A stretch of DNA of 64,000 nucleotides from Aradus depressus (GCA_963662175.1 OY759218.1:11524001-11588000), one strand, 5' to 3'; positions 1-9,959 are shown, counted from the stretch's first letter. Translations and numbers: made by a program. Notes: generated from the letters alone by a model not told the origin.

Positions 1-192
1 CCCGGGCTTCAACTACGAGGTTATATCGCCTACTACCAGATCTTTCTTCTCTCTGGTGGACATGAGCCCGACTCTATTGTGGGAGTCCTAAATGTTGCTT
101 GCCCAGGTTTAGTTGCTAAGGGTAAGGCTCTCTAACGATCTGAAATCGAACCCGCGATCTTGAGCTCAGTAGCCTCTGAGCTGCCTGCGCCC
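1..192 (-). mobile_element. SINE-1, subfamily 2, cut by window edge
   Basis: Reverse strand of the tRNA-derived SINE. The tRNA-like head lies at the right end (reverse complement of 'gagctcagtagcctctgag', then gcgccc). The middle reads 'cccaggtttagttgctaag' instead of the commoner 'ccctaaatttttattcac', which defines a second subfamily shared with the copies at 21051 and 50961. It is internally deleted around 140-150 and its 3' tail lies outside the window. Confidence 0.8.
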
Positions 193-579
193 ACTTTGCT
201 ATTATTAATCCTAAATTAAATCGTAACTTTTTTTAAAAAATGTTCTCGCAATTACATAATACTTCGATGATGTGCTAGTGAATTCATGATTCTTATTTCA
301 TTTCATTCATGGTTACATTTCAGAAGAGTTGAAATTGAAAAAAAAAAAAATCATTCATCGAGTCATTGAAAAAATTCTTAGACAGCACGTTACATGATTA
401 CAATTGAAGAATTATACAATTGGTTTCAATATAGCGGTGACAACAGTTTACCAAATAGAAAATAGATAAAGTTCAGTCTATCAACTGTGTTTGTTAATAC
501 TTCAATAAAAGCGTTCAAAGAGGTCAGATCTTTGAACGCATATGGAAGGACATTCTTAAATTATTTTTTAAACTTTATT
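193..579. other. Unassigned AT-rich stretch
   Basis: No gene or recognised repeat. It holds a poly-A run near 337-350 and the perfect hairpin at 511-539. Confidence 0.5.
511..539. repeat. Perfect 11-bp hairpin
   Basis: GCGTTCAAAGA, a 7-nt spacer GGTCAGA, then TCTTTGAACGC, an exact reverse complement. No polyT follows and no gene is nearby, so no terminator role is proposed. Confidence 0.7.
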
Positions 580-1653
580 ACTTCCCCAGCTATATGAAGT
601 ATAGAGGAAGTTATGAAATCCGACAAAAATTCGAAACGGAGTTTTAACGGAATTTCATGTTTTCCAACCCTTAAATTCCAAATATAAATAAAAAATGACT
701 TTCTGTGTCTGTGAACACGATATCTTCCAATAGAATGACTGTATCTACAGAACCCTCTAACGACGATAACTACCTATTGTTTTTCAGCCACATCGACCAA
801 ATTGAAAGGGGGACTACGGGAGGCTTAACATAAAAAAATTGTAGATGCACAAACCCCATAAGGATGTATCGCCACGAAATTTTATTTGTGAGACCACAGA
901 ACCCACTAACGACGGCACATTTTAATCAAATCGGCCAAAGGGGAGATGAAAATTAAGGGAGAGGCTTAACTCAAAAACTCTAATAACTGCCGTGTAATGA
1001 AAGTATCAGGGGTGGGAGCTCAATTCAAAAACTCTAATAACTGCCGTGTAATGAAAGTATCACGGGTGGGAGCTCAATTCAAAAACTCTAATAACTGCCA
1101 TGTAATGAAAGTATCAGGGGTGGGAGCTCAACTCAAACACTCTAATAACTGCCGTGTGATGAAAGTATCAGGGGTGGGAGCTCAATTCAAAAACTCTAAT
1201 AACTGCCGTGTGATGAAAGTATCAGGGGTGGGAGCTCAATTCAAAAACTCTAATAACTGCCGTGTGATGAAAGTATCAGGGGTGGGAGCTCAATTCAAAA
1301 ACTCTAATAACTGCCATCTAATGAAAGTATCAGGGGTGGGAGCTCAACTCAAAAACTCTAATAACTGCCGTGTGATGAAAGTATCAGGGGTGGGAGCTCA
1401 ATTCAAAAACTCTAATAACTGCCGTGTAATGAAAGTATCAGGGGTGGGAGCTCAATTCAAAAACTCTAATAACTGCCATGTAATGAAAGTATCAGGGGTG
1501 GGAGCTCAATTCAAAAACCCCATAACTGCCCTTGTAATAAACTTACCGACAAAAAATATAGTATGAGGATTTAGTAGCCCCTATGTAAGTCAAAGCGAAA
1601 AGTTAATTGATTAATTCTTTCTGGGGAAGTACATTGCCCATGATTCATCGACG
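580..1653 (-). mobile_element. Family A element, complete, with minisatellite expansion
   Basis: The copy starts with the terminal hairpin (acttccccagctatatgaag...gaggaagt) and ends with 'ctggggaagtacattgccca' and 'tgattcatcgacg', so both ends of the family are present. It is about twice the usual length because an internal 54-bp segment is tandemly amplified at 965-1520. The remaining body shows the usual alternation of 'aaccccataagga' and 'aatcggccaaagg' blocks. The resemblance to Helentron-like non-autonomous elements is inference from structure only. Confidence 0.75.
965..1520. repeat. 54-bp minisatellite, nine full units plus partial ends
   Basis: Full units begin at 997 and repeat every 54 bp to 1482, with partial units on both sides. 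The unit contains 'gggagctcaattcaaaaact' and 'ctaataactgccgtgtaatg'. Because 54 is divisible by three, the array reads as an 18-residue repeat over a 189-codon open frame. That frame is a by-product, because the unit corresponds to a contiguous non-coding segment found once in other family A copies. Units differ at only a few positions, which suggests recent expansion. Confidence 0.93.
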
Positions 1654-1665
1654 ATTTTTTTTTTA

Positions 1666-1756
1666 TCGCAAAACATGAAAATTCAGTGAAAACTCAACAT
1701 CGAATATCTGATAGATTACATAACTTGCCATATACTTCGTAATGCTGGGAAAGTAC
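1666..1756 (+). mobile_element. Family A, 3' end fragment
   Basis: 'aaaacatgaaaattcagtg' through 'tatacttcgtaatgctggga' is the hairpin end in + orientation. It directly follows the 5' end of the preceding minus-strand copy across a T-run, a junction seen repeatedly in this window. Confidence 0.7.
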
Positions 1757-2079
1757 ATAAATATATATTTTTTACTATCACGGAGAACTAATTTAAAAAT
1801 AATATAATAAATGAACGGATGTTTCGTGGTTAAATAAAAACTTGATATACGACCCGGAATATGATATACATAAATATCATAGCTTTAAATTGATTTTTAA
1901 TTTTTTTAACTGCTTTTTCGTGTTGAGGGCTGGTCGTTTTAAAATTGAACGCGTGCCGCTATGATTATGTATAAGTTGAGCACGAATAAATTGGCTATTA
2001 ATATTTTTTATTTTTTGTCTAATTGATTTATATTTTCAATTAATGTTGTTTTGGGAAAAAAAGAATTGCAACAGTCCTA
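1757..2079. other. Unassigned AT-rich stretch
   Basis: I see no open frame, terminal repeat or known repeat family here. Confidence 0.4.
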
Positions 2080-2265
2080 TTTGGTGAATCACCGGCAATG
2101 TCCTTCCCAAATACGAATTAATCAATAAAGTTTTGTTTCTCTCAACAAAGCCAATTGGCTGTTTGGGCTAATTATCATAGACTTCTGAATACTCACGGTA
2201 AATCGCGAGAAATTAATAGGTGTCGTCCGCACAGGATTTTGAATTTACTTGTGAAATTTTGTTAG
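2080..2265 (+). mobile_element. Family A, 5' part
   Basis: Begins 'tggtgaatcaccggcaatg', followed by 'aattaatcaataaagttt' and one internal block ('aattaataggtgtcgtcc'). It stops abruptly without the hairpin end. Confidence 0.7.
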
Positions 2266-2372
2266 AGGAGGTCCCAACTGTTTGATTACAACTTTGATTT
2301 TATGAACCGATCCAAATCTAATGAAAATGCGTATCAAGTGTAACGTGGAGTCAGTAAAATATTGAAGAGTTA

Positions 2373-2699
2373 TTATGACTCATGCCCGGGCTTTAACTAC
2401 GAGGTCATATCGCCTACTACCAGAGCGCTCTTTCGTGACTGGTGGACATGAGCTCGACTCTACTGTGGGAGTCCTAAATTTTGTCTACCCTAAATTTTTA
2501 TTCACCTAGGGCAGGGGTCTTTAACGAGTACCTGACATCGTACAGGCTCGGGACCATCGCTTAACGTCCCATCCGAAGTACGGCGTACTTAAGTTTATTT
2601 TACCTCCCAGATAAAATAAACTAAGGGCCTCGGTCGAGTTTCGAACCCATGATTTTGAGCTCAGAAGGCAAGCATGCATACCACTGAGCTACAGCGCCC
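2373..2699 (-). mobile_element. SINE-1, near full length
   Basis: Reads tail to head on the + strand: 'atgactcatgcccgggc' at left, the conserved 'taacgtcccatccgaag' block, and at right the tRNA-like head with B box (reverse complement of 'tttcgaacccatg') and A box (reverse complement of 'ccactgagcta'). RNA polymerase III transcription is expected for the class. The head is slightly decayed. Confidence 0.88.
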
Positions 2700-3693
2700 A
2701 TCAATAATGTTTTTCTCATATATATTTATTAAAATAACCAAGTAAGTTTCTTTTTAGTGTTTTGCAACCTCCATTTTAGTTTCTCATAATTGTTGGTAAT
2801 CTTGGCGAACTTATCCTACCTATGGATAGAATCAAATGGATACTAACTAGTTTTTTATTAACTAAGTAATTTGTTGATTTAATCTTCTTAAAAGATTAAA
2901 TCAACTGACATCCCATAACATTAAATAAAGTGTCCAGTTAGAGTCAAGAAATATTGAATTAACTTAGTGGTGATCTTGGAGAGGCAACACCAAGTGTAAG
3001 TGGGAATACAGACTAGATGGGACCGGACCCCGTCTGGATCACCGAAAGTCCGGATTAAACATAATTTGCGGTAAAATGCTCATGATAAATATTTTAAAAT
3101 ATTTTTTTGAATATTAGCGTAAATATTTAGCGCGCCGTCTTCTTTGTTGGCACTTTTACATCGTAGCCAATTGAGTAAGTCAAGTCAAACCCTATCTTTG
3201 AATTATTTTCGTACTTACCGCTCGCTAAATTAAATTTTTAGTTTACTAAACTTTAAGTAGTTTTTTAAAATCCAGTCCGGATTACAGGGTAAGAAAGTAA
3301 TATTAACAGCTCTCTATTTACATGGAAAATTTATTCTGCTAACATTTGAAATTTAGGCGGGTATACTCCCCCCTCTCATCAAGCTAATGAATGTTATTCC
3401 TATAAAAAAGTTAATGTTTAGCTTTCAAAACTGGTTTTCCACTTAATTGATACAATTAGATATTGCGAAAAGAGAGAGAGAAAAAAAAACCAACTATATC
3501 CTGCTATACCGGTAAGATATCCCTCTCTAAATGAAAATTATACACAACTCTCTCGTCTTTTAAAATTGGAACTGTTGATTTAAATAATACTAAATTGAGA
3601 AGGGATCAGGGTTTTACTCCAGGGCGCCATAGTTATAACATAGAACAAGTCTGCGGTGAATGAGACCAGGATGAAATCAATTACAGTGTTGCT
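2700..3693. other. Unassigned stretch with one hairpin
   Basis: AT-rich sequence without recognisable coding or mobile sequence. A purine tract lies near 3471-3490. The perfect hairpin at 2873-2905 is listed separately. Confidence 0.4.
2873..2905. repeat. Perfect 14-bp hairpin
   Basis: GTTGATTTAATCTT, a 5-nt loop CTTAA, then AAGATTAAATCAAC. It is not linked to any recognised element end. Confidence 0.75.
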
Positions 3694-4470
3694 CTGCCTC
3701 CAAAACCAACCGACTGTTTGGGCTAAAAATCTATATCGAATACATTTTTTTGCGTTTTGTATCGATATAGTGGAAATACTAATAGATAAAGCACTTTTTT
3801 TATTGAACACTTATTTATACAATACCACATACATATACATATGTATAGGTTTCGGCTTATGTCATCATAAGCACAAAGTTCAACAATAATGAAGATATGA
3901 GCCTTGTGCTGACGATGGCGTAAGCAGAAACCGGTACACGTTTTGTACATGCATGTGGAATTAGACAATATAAGTGTTCAATAAAAAAGGTACTTTATTT
4001 ATCATCTTTTTAATTTTATTTATTAGCATTTCCACTAAATCGACACAGTTATTAAATGGTAAAGATTGACAACTACTGGTAAAATATTGCAAAGAGGCTT
4101 ACGATTTCAGAAACTGTGAATTAAATAAATAAATAAATAGGAACAAAGATATCTTTATTTATTAACTTTTTTTTTGTATTTTAGAAAGAAAAAATTGTTG
4201 ATAATAAGTTTATAAGAAATAAGATTGTAAGTGTATAAGATAATATTATTTAAGTGAGACTCCTCACTCAATCTAGACTCCTCAAGACGGCTTGGGCCAT
4301 TGAGTTTGTCTTCATAAAAGGTCACATTATTGTATATATGTTTTGTATGTAATTTTCTATTATGTTAATTGAATAAAGACTTTACTATATCGACACAAAA
4401 CGCAAAAAATGTATTCGGATATAGATTTTTAGCCCAAATAGTCGGTTGGTTTTGGAGGCAGAGCCACACT
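3694..4470. repeat. Inverted-repeat unit with about 80-bp arms
   Basis: The left arm (about 3694-3775, containing 'gactgtttgggctaaaaatc') is repeated inverted at about 4384-4470. Arm sequence resembles the 5' part of family A ('ccgtttgggctaaaaatc'). Inside is a second, imperfect inverted pair around 'ggtttcggctta' (3847-3880) and its complement (3895-3935). The whole could be a foldback-type derivative of family A or two A fragments in opposite orientation. No TSD was recognised. Confidence 0.6.
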
Positions 4471-4552
4471 TGAACACTTTTTCTATTTTCAATAGATTGT
4501 TCAATAAAAAACTGCTTTATTTATCATTTTTTAAATTTGATTTAATAATCTA

Positions 4553-4775
4553 TAGTTGACTTACATAAAGGCTTCTGAATCCACATACTAAATTTTCTGT
4601 CGATACATTCATTACAACTGCAATTATTACATTTTTTTATCGAGTCCCTCCCCCCTTCAATTTTGGCAAATTTGATTGGAAATCAATATATGTCATCCTT
4701 ATGCAGTTCTGGACGCACATATAAAATGTCGTATCGATAAATTCATTGTAACGAGTTATCGTGTTGTACACATAC
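4553..4775 (+). mobile_element. Family A, internal fragment
   Basis: 'tagttgacttacataaagg', 'gtcgatacattcattacaa' and 'gagttatcgtgttgtaca' are in normal family order. Both ends are missing. Confidence 0.65.
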
Positions 4776-4789
4776 AAATATCTTGTAGA

Positions 4790-5225
4790 GGAATTTATTT
4801 AATCGGCCAGAAATTCCATGTTGAATTTTAACCGGAATTTCATGTTTTCCCTGATACCAAAAATGAAAAAAAAAATCTGTGTGTACATGTATTTATTCCC
4901 AACCAATTTCTGCCAAAGGGAAGGAGGGATCAGAGGGTTAAACACAATAACTCTAATAACTGCCGTTCTAGCGAATCTATCGATTCAAAATTTCATATGT
5001 AAAGTAAAACCCTCTATTAATTTTTCGCGAAATCGGCCGAAGGGAAAGAAGAACAGAGAAGGGGGACACAATTCAAAAACCATAATAATTGCTGAAATAA
5101 TGAATGTATCGACACAAAATGTAGTATGAGGACCCAGAAGCACCTATATAAGTGAAGTATCGATTTTTAGCATAATGGCGAATCTTTTTTGAAGGGAGAG
5201 CGAAAATATAAATGATTAATTCGAC
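4790..5225 (-). mobile_element. Family A, nearly complete but missing both termini
   Basis: Contains 'aatcggccagaaattccatg', three internal units and the near-5' block 'gggagagcgaaaatataaat'. The hairpin and the extreme 5' palindrome are lost. Confidence 0.7.
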
Positions 5226-5756
5226 AAACGTATACCTTCATAAACGATAAACCATTTAATGTAAATAAGGTAAGAAATAAGGACGCATCATGCAGACTGC
5301 GTGATCATATCACACATGAGGCTATCATAGGAAAAATTTATATAATTTTTTAAAATTTAAAACGAGTACTTTGAATCGATACAAGTAATATCTATTCGAT
5401 ACTTACTCGGTATCGAAAGAAAAGTATCGATACTTTACTTGTATCTATAGATCCCTAGGTCGCCCTCCAATTTCTGACCGTGTACATAACTTCCCCTATA
5501 CTTTATACAGCTAGGGAAGTAAAAATGGATAACTGTAACCATATTTAACCATCTACGGGGTGCCGCAACGAAATAGGATCAGCGAATTATCTCTGAGAAT
5601 GAGCGAGTTACGAAAATATTTGTAACGGGTGACCCACTTAATTTTTGCGAAGGATAAATTTGTTATCAAAATTTCAAGTATCAGGCAATGTGGAACACAA
5701 CATTGCTATTTCAAATAAGATCATATATATTTTTCTTAATTTTTGGAACTATATTT
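5226..5756. other. Mostly unassigned; small A fragment
   Basis: Contains an imperfect inverted repeat of 'tatcgatactttacttgtat' type near 5380-5445, a family A 3' end on the + strand at about 5468-5525 ('acataacttcccctatactt', 'agggaagtaaaa'), and otherwise nothing recognised. Confidence 0.45.
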
Positions 5757-6035
5757 TTTACTTTCTTATTCCTGTAGTAGTATGAGGAAGTCATGTTGTA
5801 ATCGTGCAAAGATCCAATTTCATGTTTTGCCAATTTTTACGATGATGTCTATGCGCCTGTTTGTCCATGGCTATAATTGGAAATTTTAAATCATTTTATA
5901 CTAAATGCGATTTTTCGAAGGCCGCAAGAGTTTGCGAGATAACATGCTGACAAACTTCTTGAAATAACAGACGTTTAAAACGTACGTCTTGTCGAAAAAT
6001 TGGTTCTCACCAAAAGCGTTCCTTATTTATAAATT
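5757..6035 (-). mobile_element. Family C element, 3'-end part
   Basis: Starts 'actttcttattcctgtagta' then 'gaggaagtcatgttgtaatc', the hairpin-type end of family C, followed by family blocks such as 'acgatgatgtctatgcgcc' and 'ttggttctcaccaaaagc'. Family C shares an end architecture with A (ACTT-Y-rich stem, GGAAGT) but not its body. Confidence 0.6.
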
Positions 6036-6039
6036 TACT

Positions 6040-6178
6040 CAGATTTGGACAATGTTTTAGCGCTTGGTACCATCCGTTTTTCGCGTTTGATAATACAAAC
6101 GATAATTTTTTGTTTTGTTGTACACAGAAGCTGCACCAAAGATATACTGCGAAGGTTAGTATGATAAACATTTAAAAA
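6040..6178 (+). repeat. Repeat D, about 130 bp, joined to family A
   Basis: 'cagaagctgcaccaaagata' and flanks recur inverted at about 39972-40115. In both places D abuts the 5' end of a family A copy at the same position ('ttcgtagatgaatcac' and 'ttcatagatgaatcac'). D may be an extension of one A subfamily or part of a duplicated composite. Confidence 0.65.
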
Positions 6179-6189
6179 AATAAATTCGT

Positions 6190-6750
6190 AGATGAATCAC
6201 CGGCAATGAACTTCCCCAGAATGAATTAATCAATTACTTTTTCGCTCCCCCTCCAAAAAGTCGACTGTTTGTGACAATGTTCAATAGTTGACTTACATAG
6301 GGGCTCCTAAATCCTCATACTAAATTTCGTGTCGATAAATTCATTACATCTATTATTAGGGTTTTTTACTTGAGCCCCTCTTCTGAATCCCCCTTTCCCT
6401 GCGGCCGATTCCGCTGAAAATTAATAAGTGTCGTCCTTATGGAGTTCAGGTTACACATATAAAATTTCGTGTTGATACATTCATTCTATAGGCTGTTATT
6501 AAAGTTTTTGTGTTAAGGCTCTTCCCTTGACCCTCCCTTCCCTTGGGCCGATCTAGCTTAAATCAATAGGTATACTCCTTGTGGGATTATGGAAACATTT
6601 AAAATTTCGTGTTGATATGTCTGTCGGGAGTTATCGTGTTCACAGCCATACGGGTGTCTGAAAACATGAAATTTCGGTGAAAACTCGACATCGAATTTTG
6701 ATCGATAACACAACTTCCTCAACTATACTTTGTACAGCTGGGGTAGAAAA
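6190..6750 (+). mobile_element. Family A, full length
   Basis: A good reference copy: 5' 'gatgaatcaccggcaatg', subterminal 'aacttccccagaatgaatta', three internal units each with 'gtcgata' or 'gttgata', the 'gggagttatcgtgttcacag' block, then the 3' hairpin region 'aacttcctcaactatacttt' and 'gtacagctggggtag'. It has no coding capacity and no flanking duplication that I can define. Confidence 0.8.
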
Positions 6751-7349
6751 AATAACATTTTCTCTTTTTTCTCTTCAATTGTATTTATTAATTTTTTCGC
6801 ATTTGGATTACTTCTTTTCGACTATACAGAACTGACGCAACTATTAGATAACCAACAAAATTTATTAACAATTTATTTATTAACATTATTAATGTTTAAA
6901 AGCATTCTAGGAGCTCTTTGAGAAATCTGAACGCTTTTACTAGAAAAAAAAACCTATTAGAAAGTGACAAATAGTGGCTAGGTAATTGTGTATTGCGGAC
7001 GCATCCTGGGAGAGTTGAGAAAACGTATTGTGTTTCATTCAAAGCACAAACTCCTCATTCAAAATTAAAATTCACTACTTTAATTGAGAAATGATTCCTT
7101 TGTTTGTCAATGACCTCTTGCTTGGCCCAGAACTCCTAGCGCATGCGTGAAAAAATTAAAGGAGAAATTAGGCTTTATTGTCTTTCGTAAATAAATGTTG
7201 TATTTCACCAACCTCAGGGCATCGCAAAACATGAAATTCCTTATATTTATACTTCGAATAGTGGGAGAACTAAAAACAATTTGATTTATGAATGTTATTT
7301 TTCCTTCAATGGAATTCATTTATTTAAGTATCCCTTGCAAAACAGGACT
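6751..7349. other. Mostly unassigned; short family A end
   Basis: A short family A 3' end lies at about 7213-7277 ('gcaaaacatgaaattcc', 'tatttatacttcgaatag'). The rest is AT-rich without recognised features. Confidence 0.4.
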
Positions 7350-7545
7350 CACAAATGTATAAATAATGTAGTATACAACTAACAAATGAGAGTAACATAT
7401 ATGGCATTGTCAAAATGTGAAGAAGGGAGAAATCACCCAGTGGTGACACTCCCTAGGCGCTGTCACATTACTTACGAGGTCTCTAGGCCATTGGCGCTTA
7501 AGGCGTCGTTGAGGAAGTGTGGCAGAATGAAGAGCACGACTAGAG
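7350..7545 (-). mobile_element. Jockey-like LINE (J), 3'-end fragment
   Basis: The reverse complement gives the end of the RT reading frame ('gtcttccctaa...' region, decayed) and the 3' UTR. 'gagaaatcacccagtggtga' and 'ggtctctaggccattg' match the + copies at 33330 and 45010. 5'-truncated, as is usual for LINE insertions. Confidence 0.75.
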
Positions 7546-7803
7546 GATTACTAAAGTAATTTTTTGTTGTAGCTATTTTTCCCGGCTATTCGAAGTATAA
7601 GGGAAAAATCAATGTTGAACATGATAACTTCCGATATAATATAGAATTGATATAGAACTTTTATATATGTGAACCTCTTAAGGACGACGAATATTAATTT
7701 TCCGCGAAATCTGCCGAAGGAAGAAGGACAGAGGGGGGCCCTAATAACTCCCGATGAAATGAATTTATTGAGACCTTTAGTATGACTCAGAAGTCCCTCT
7801 TTA

Positions 7804-8690
7804 AGGCGGCCACACACGTTCAAACTTTTCATCAAACTACTTGACAAGCCAAGTTTGATGAAAAGTTTGTCAAGTAAGTTTGAAGATGTGTGTGCCCCAC
7901 ACACGTACAAACAAGTTTGTCAAACTTACTTGTGTTGACATTCATTTCAGCAATGTAGACTAGTCAATGTAGTTTATTATTTTAATTTTAAACAGAGTGT
8001 GGTTTGTTATTCATTGATAACAGAGTGGTTCTTAAAATGGATATCACACAGTTATCATATTTCTATTGCGTTTTGTTAAAAGAGAAAAAGGAGAAAGAAG
8101 GGAGACGTATAATAAGATGAAAGTGGTGCAAGGAGTGGTTATTAAAAAGAGCACAATTCAGTCACATCAACTTGCTGACGGAGCTGAGGTGTGAGCCGCA
8201 ACATTGGTACAACTATATGCGCATGGACCAAGACAGTTACCTATTACTGCTAGCACTTGTTTCTTCGAAAATTTAAAAAAAAGACTGTCATGAGGAGTGC
8301 CATATCTCCTCATGAACGTTTAACTGCAACTCTACGATTTTTGGCAACAGGCAGAAGCCATGAAGACTTGAAATACTCAACAATTATATCCCCTCAGGCA
8401 TTAGGTAAATTATCGCAGAGACATGTCAAGCAATTGTGGAAGTTTTACAAAAAGACTACGTAAGAAAAAAACATTTACTTATTAATTGAAATTTGAATTA
8501 ACAATTACTTCATTTCCCCTATCGGACAGAAGGAGAATTACAAGTTTGAAGGTTTGATGGTTTGATGGCTTGACGATTTCTGACAATGTCAGAAATCCAT
8601 CAATCTCGCCTTCAAGCCTTTGAACTGACAAATTTACCCCACACACGATCAAATAAGTTTGACAAACTATTTGATCGTGTGTGACCGCCT
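7804..8690 (+). mobile_element. PIF/Harbinger-type DNA transposon, defective
   Basis: Terminal inverted repeats begin AGGCGGCCACACACG (left) and AGGCGGTCACACACG (right, complemented). They are flanked by TTA, the 3-bp TWA target duplication known for PIF/Harbinger. Longer subterminal inverted repeats around 'tcaaacttttcatcaaac' and 'aagtttgtcaagtaagtt' follow. It contains a transposase N-terminal remnant at 8037-8463 and lacks the catalytic DDE region, so it is internally deleted and non-autonomous. Confidence 0.85.
8037..8463 (+). pseudogene. Harbinger transposase N-terminal remnant
   Basis: From an ATG at 8037 the frame gives a basic N-terminus, an in-frame TGA at 8118-8120, then KEWLLKRAQFSHINLLTEL and NYMRMDQDSYLLLLALVSS. 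A frameshift in the A-run near 8270 leads to the block SPHERLTATLRFLATGRSHE. These blocks are typical of animal PIF/Harbinger (HARBI1-like) transposase N-termini. The DDE catalytic core is absent. One stop and one frameshift make it non-functional. Confidence 0.85.
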
Positions 8691-8803
8691 TTAAGTCAAA
8701 TGTCGATTTTCAGCCAAAGTGGTCGATTGGTATTAGGGAGAGCGAATAACTAGTTGAATAATTCGTACTGGGGAAGTACATTGCCGGTGATTATTTGTTT
8801 TTA

Positions 8804-9512
8804 AATATTTTTATAATGAACACCATGATTTCAATGATTTCTTTTCGACTCAATAGAACTGATCCCAAGGTCCCAGGTGCCAAAAAAAAAAAAATTACTC
8901 AACTTTTCCGATTCCATCATGTAAATTCAAATAGTAGCTTGCCATAAGACTCCACTGGAACCGGACTTGACCGCAGGAATGTAAGACGATATAATGTTTT
9001 ATAAACACCCAGCTTCTCAGGTTCCTGACGGAACTTGACTGACTTTCAGGAGACAGAATTAACCTCGGTCGACTGCACCAGTCAAGTTCAGTCAGGATCC
9101 AGTAGTGGGGAAGGGCAGTTTGAAAAACATTCTAGTATTTGTTCCTTGTGAAGTGAAGCCCAGTTCCTGCGGGACCTCATCGTTATCCTCTTGATTCACG
9201 ATTGGCATGTAACACGCTTGAAGTACACGCAATCCACCGCTATCGTGAAGGCCAATGATCAGATTGATGACGTTGCCTCTCTTTATTGGAAGCTATTGTC
9301 TTAACAGGCTGAGCATCAATTCGTAATGGGTTTTTTCACAATGGCTTCCTGGTCATTATCTTTTTCGAACAAATTTTCTTTAAAGAAAACAATTTTTTGT
9401 CGTTATCAGGGTCACAGCTTCTTATAGAATGATTGAATAGATGAATAATGTTTTTTTTTTCCTTGATGATTAAATTAATTTATATTTTTAAATCAATTTA
9501 TAGGTATATGTT
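8804..9512. other. Unassigned stretch with one coding-like segment
   Basis: Contains repeated 'gacttgac' and 'ggaacttgactgac' words around 8960-9100 and the minus-strand open segment at 9092-9292. No known repeat family was recognised. Confidence 0.4.
9092..9292 (-). other. Unassigned coding-like segment, 66 codons
   Basis: On the minus strand, from an AG at about 9293-9294 to TGA at 9094-9092, the frame is open and reads in part GLHDSGGLRVLQACYMPIV and ELGFTSQGTNTRMFFKLPF. Amino-acid composition is balanced, unlike the AT-driven frames elsewhere. There is no ATG at the start, so it would have to be a terminal exon or a fragment of an element. I do not recognise the family. It may be chance. 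Confidence 0.25.
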
Positions 9513-9625
9513 TTACTTAACCCTACGAAGTATATATGAGTATAGGGGAAGTTATGTAATCAGTCACAAATTCGTTGTTGACTTTTCCCCTTTCTTTTCT
9601 TTTTTTTCCGATTCCTAAATGAAAA
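9513..9625 (-). mobile_element. Family A, 3' hairpin-end fragment
   Basis: 'ttaaccctacgaagtatata', 'ggggaagttatgtaatcagt' and 'ttcctaaatgaaaaaaagta'. It joins head to head with the 5' end of the next + copy. Confidence 0.65.
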
Positions 9626-9935
9626 AAAGTAGGTGAATCACCGCTAATGTACTTCCCCAGCACGAATTAATAAATTAAGTTTTCACTCTCCCTCTAAAAC
9701 CAATAGACAGTTTAAATCTAAAAATCAATAGTTGACTTATACCGATACTTCTGAATTCTCAAACTAAGTTTCGATTTGATAAATACAGTTATTAGGGTTT
9801 TATATTTTGGGCAGAGTTCCACACCTTAAAGGTCAGTCCAATGTACGTTATTGTTTTATTTATTCATTTATAATTTTTTATTTATTTAGACATTTTTATA
9901 CATTTATTTATAATTGATTAATCTCTCTCTCTATA

Positions 9936-9959
9936 GATATATATATATATATATATATA

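Larger units (their letters stand above)
7576..8803 (-). mobile_element. Family A copy split by a Harbinger element
   Basis: The left part (7576-7803) has the hairpin end and two units. The right part (8691-8803) resumes at 'aagtcaaatgtcgattttca' and ends 'ctggggaagtacattgccgg'. Removing 7804-8690 plus one TTA restores the family order, so the A copy predates that insertion. Confidence 0.8.

Noticed and set aside
511..539. Rho-independent-type terminator
   Set aside because: No downstream T-run, no gene, and a eukaryotic context.
965..1520. CRISPR-like array
   Set aside because: Repeats are contiguous with no unique spacers, in a eukaryotic repeat.
997..1566. 189-codon open frame with an 18-residue repeat
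   Set aside because: It is the translation of a 54-bp minisatellite derived from non-coding family A sequence; the period makes the frame stay open by arithmetic.
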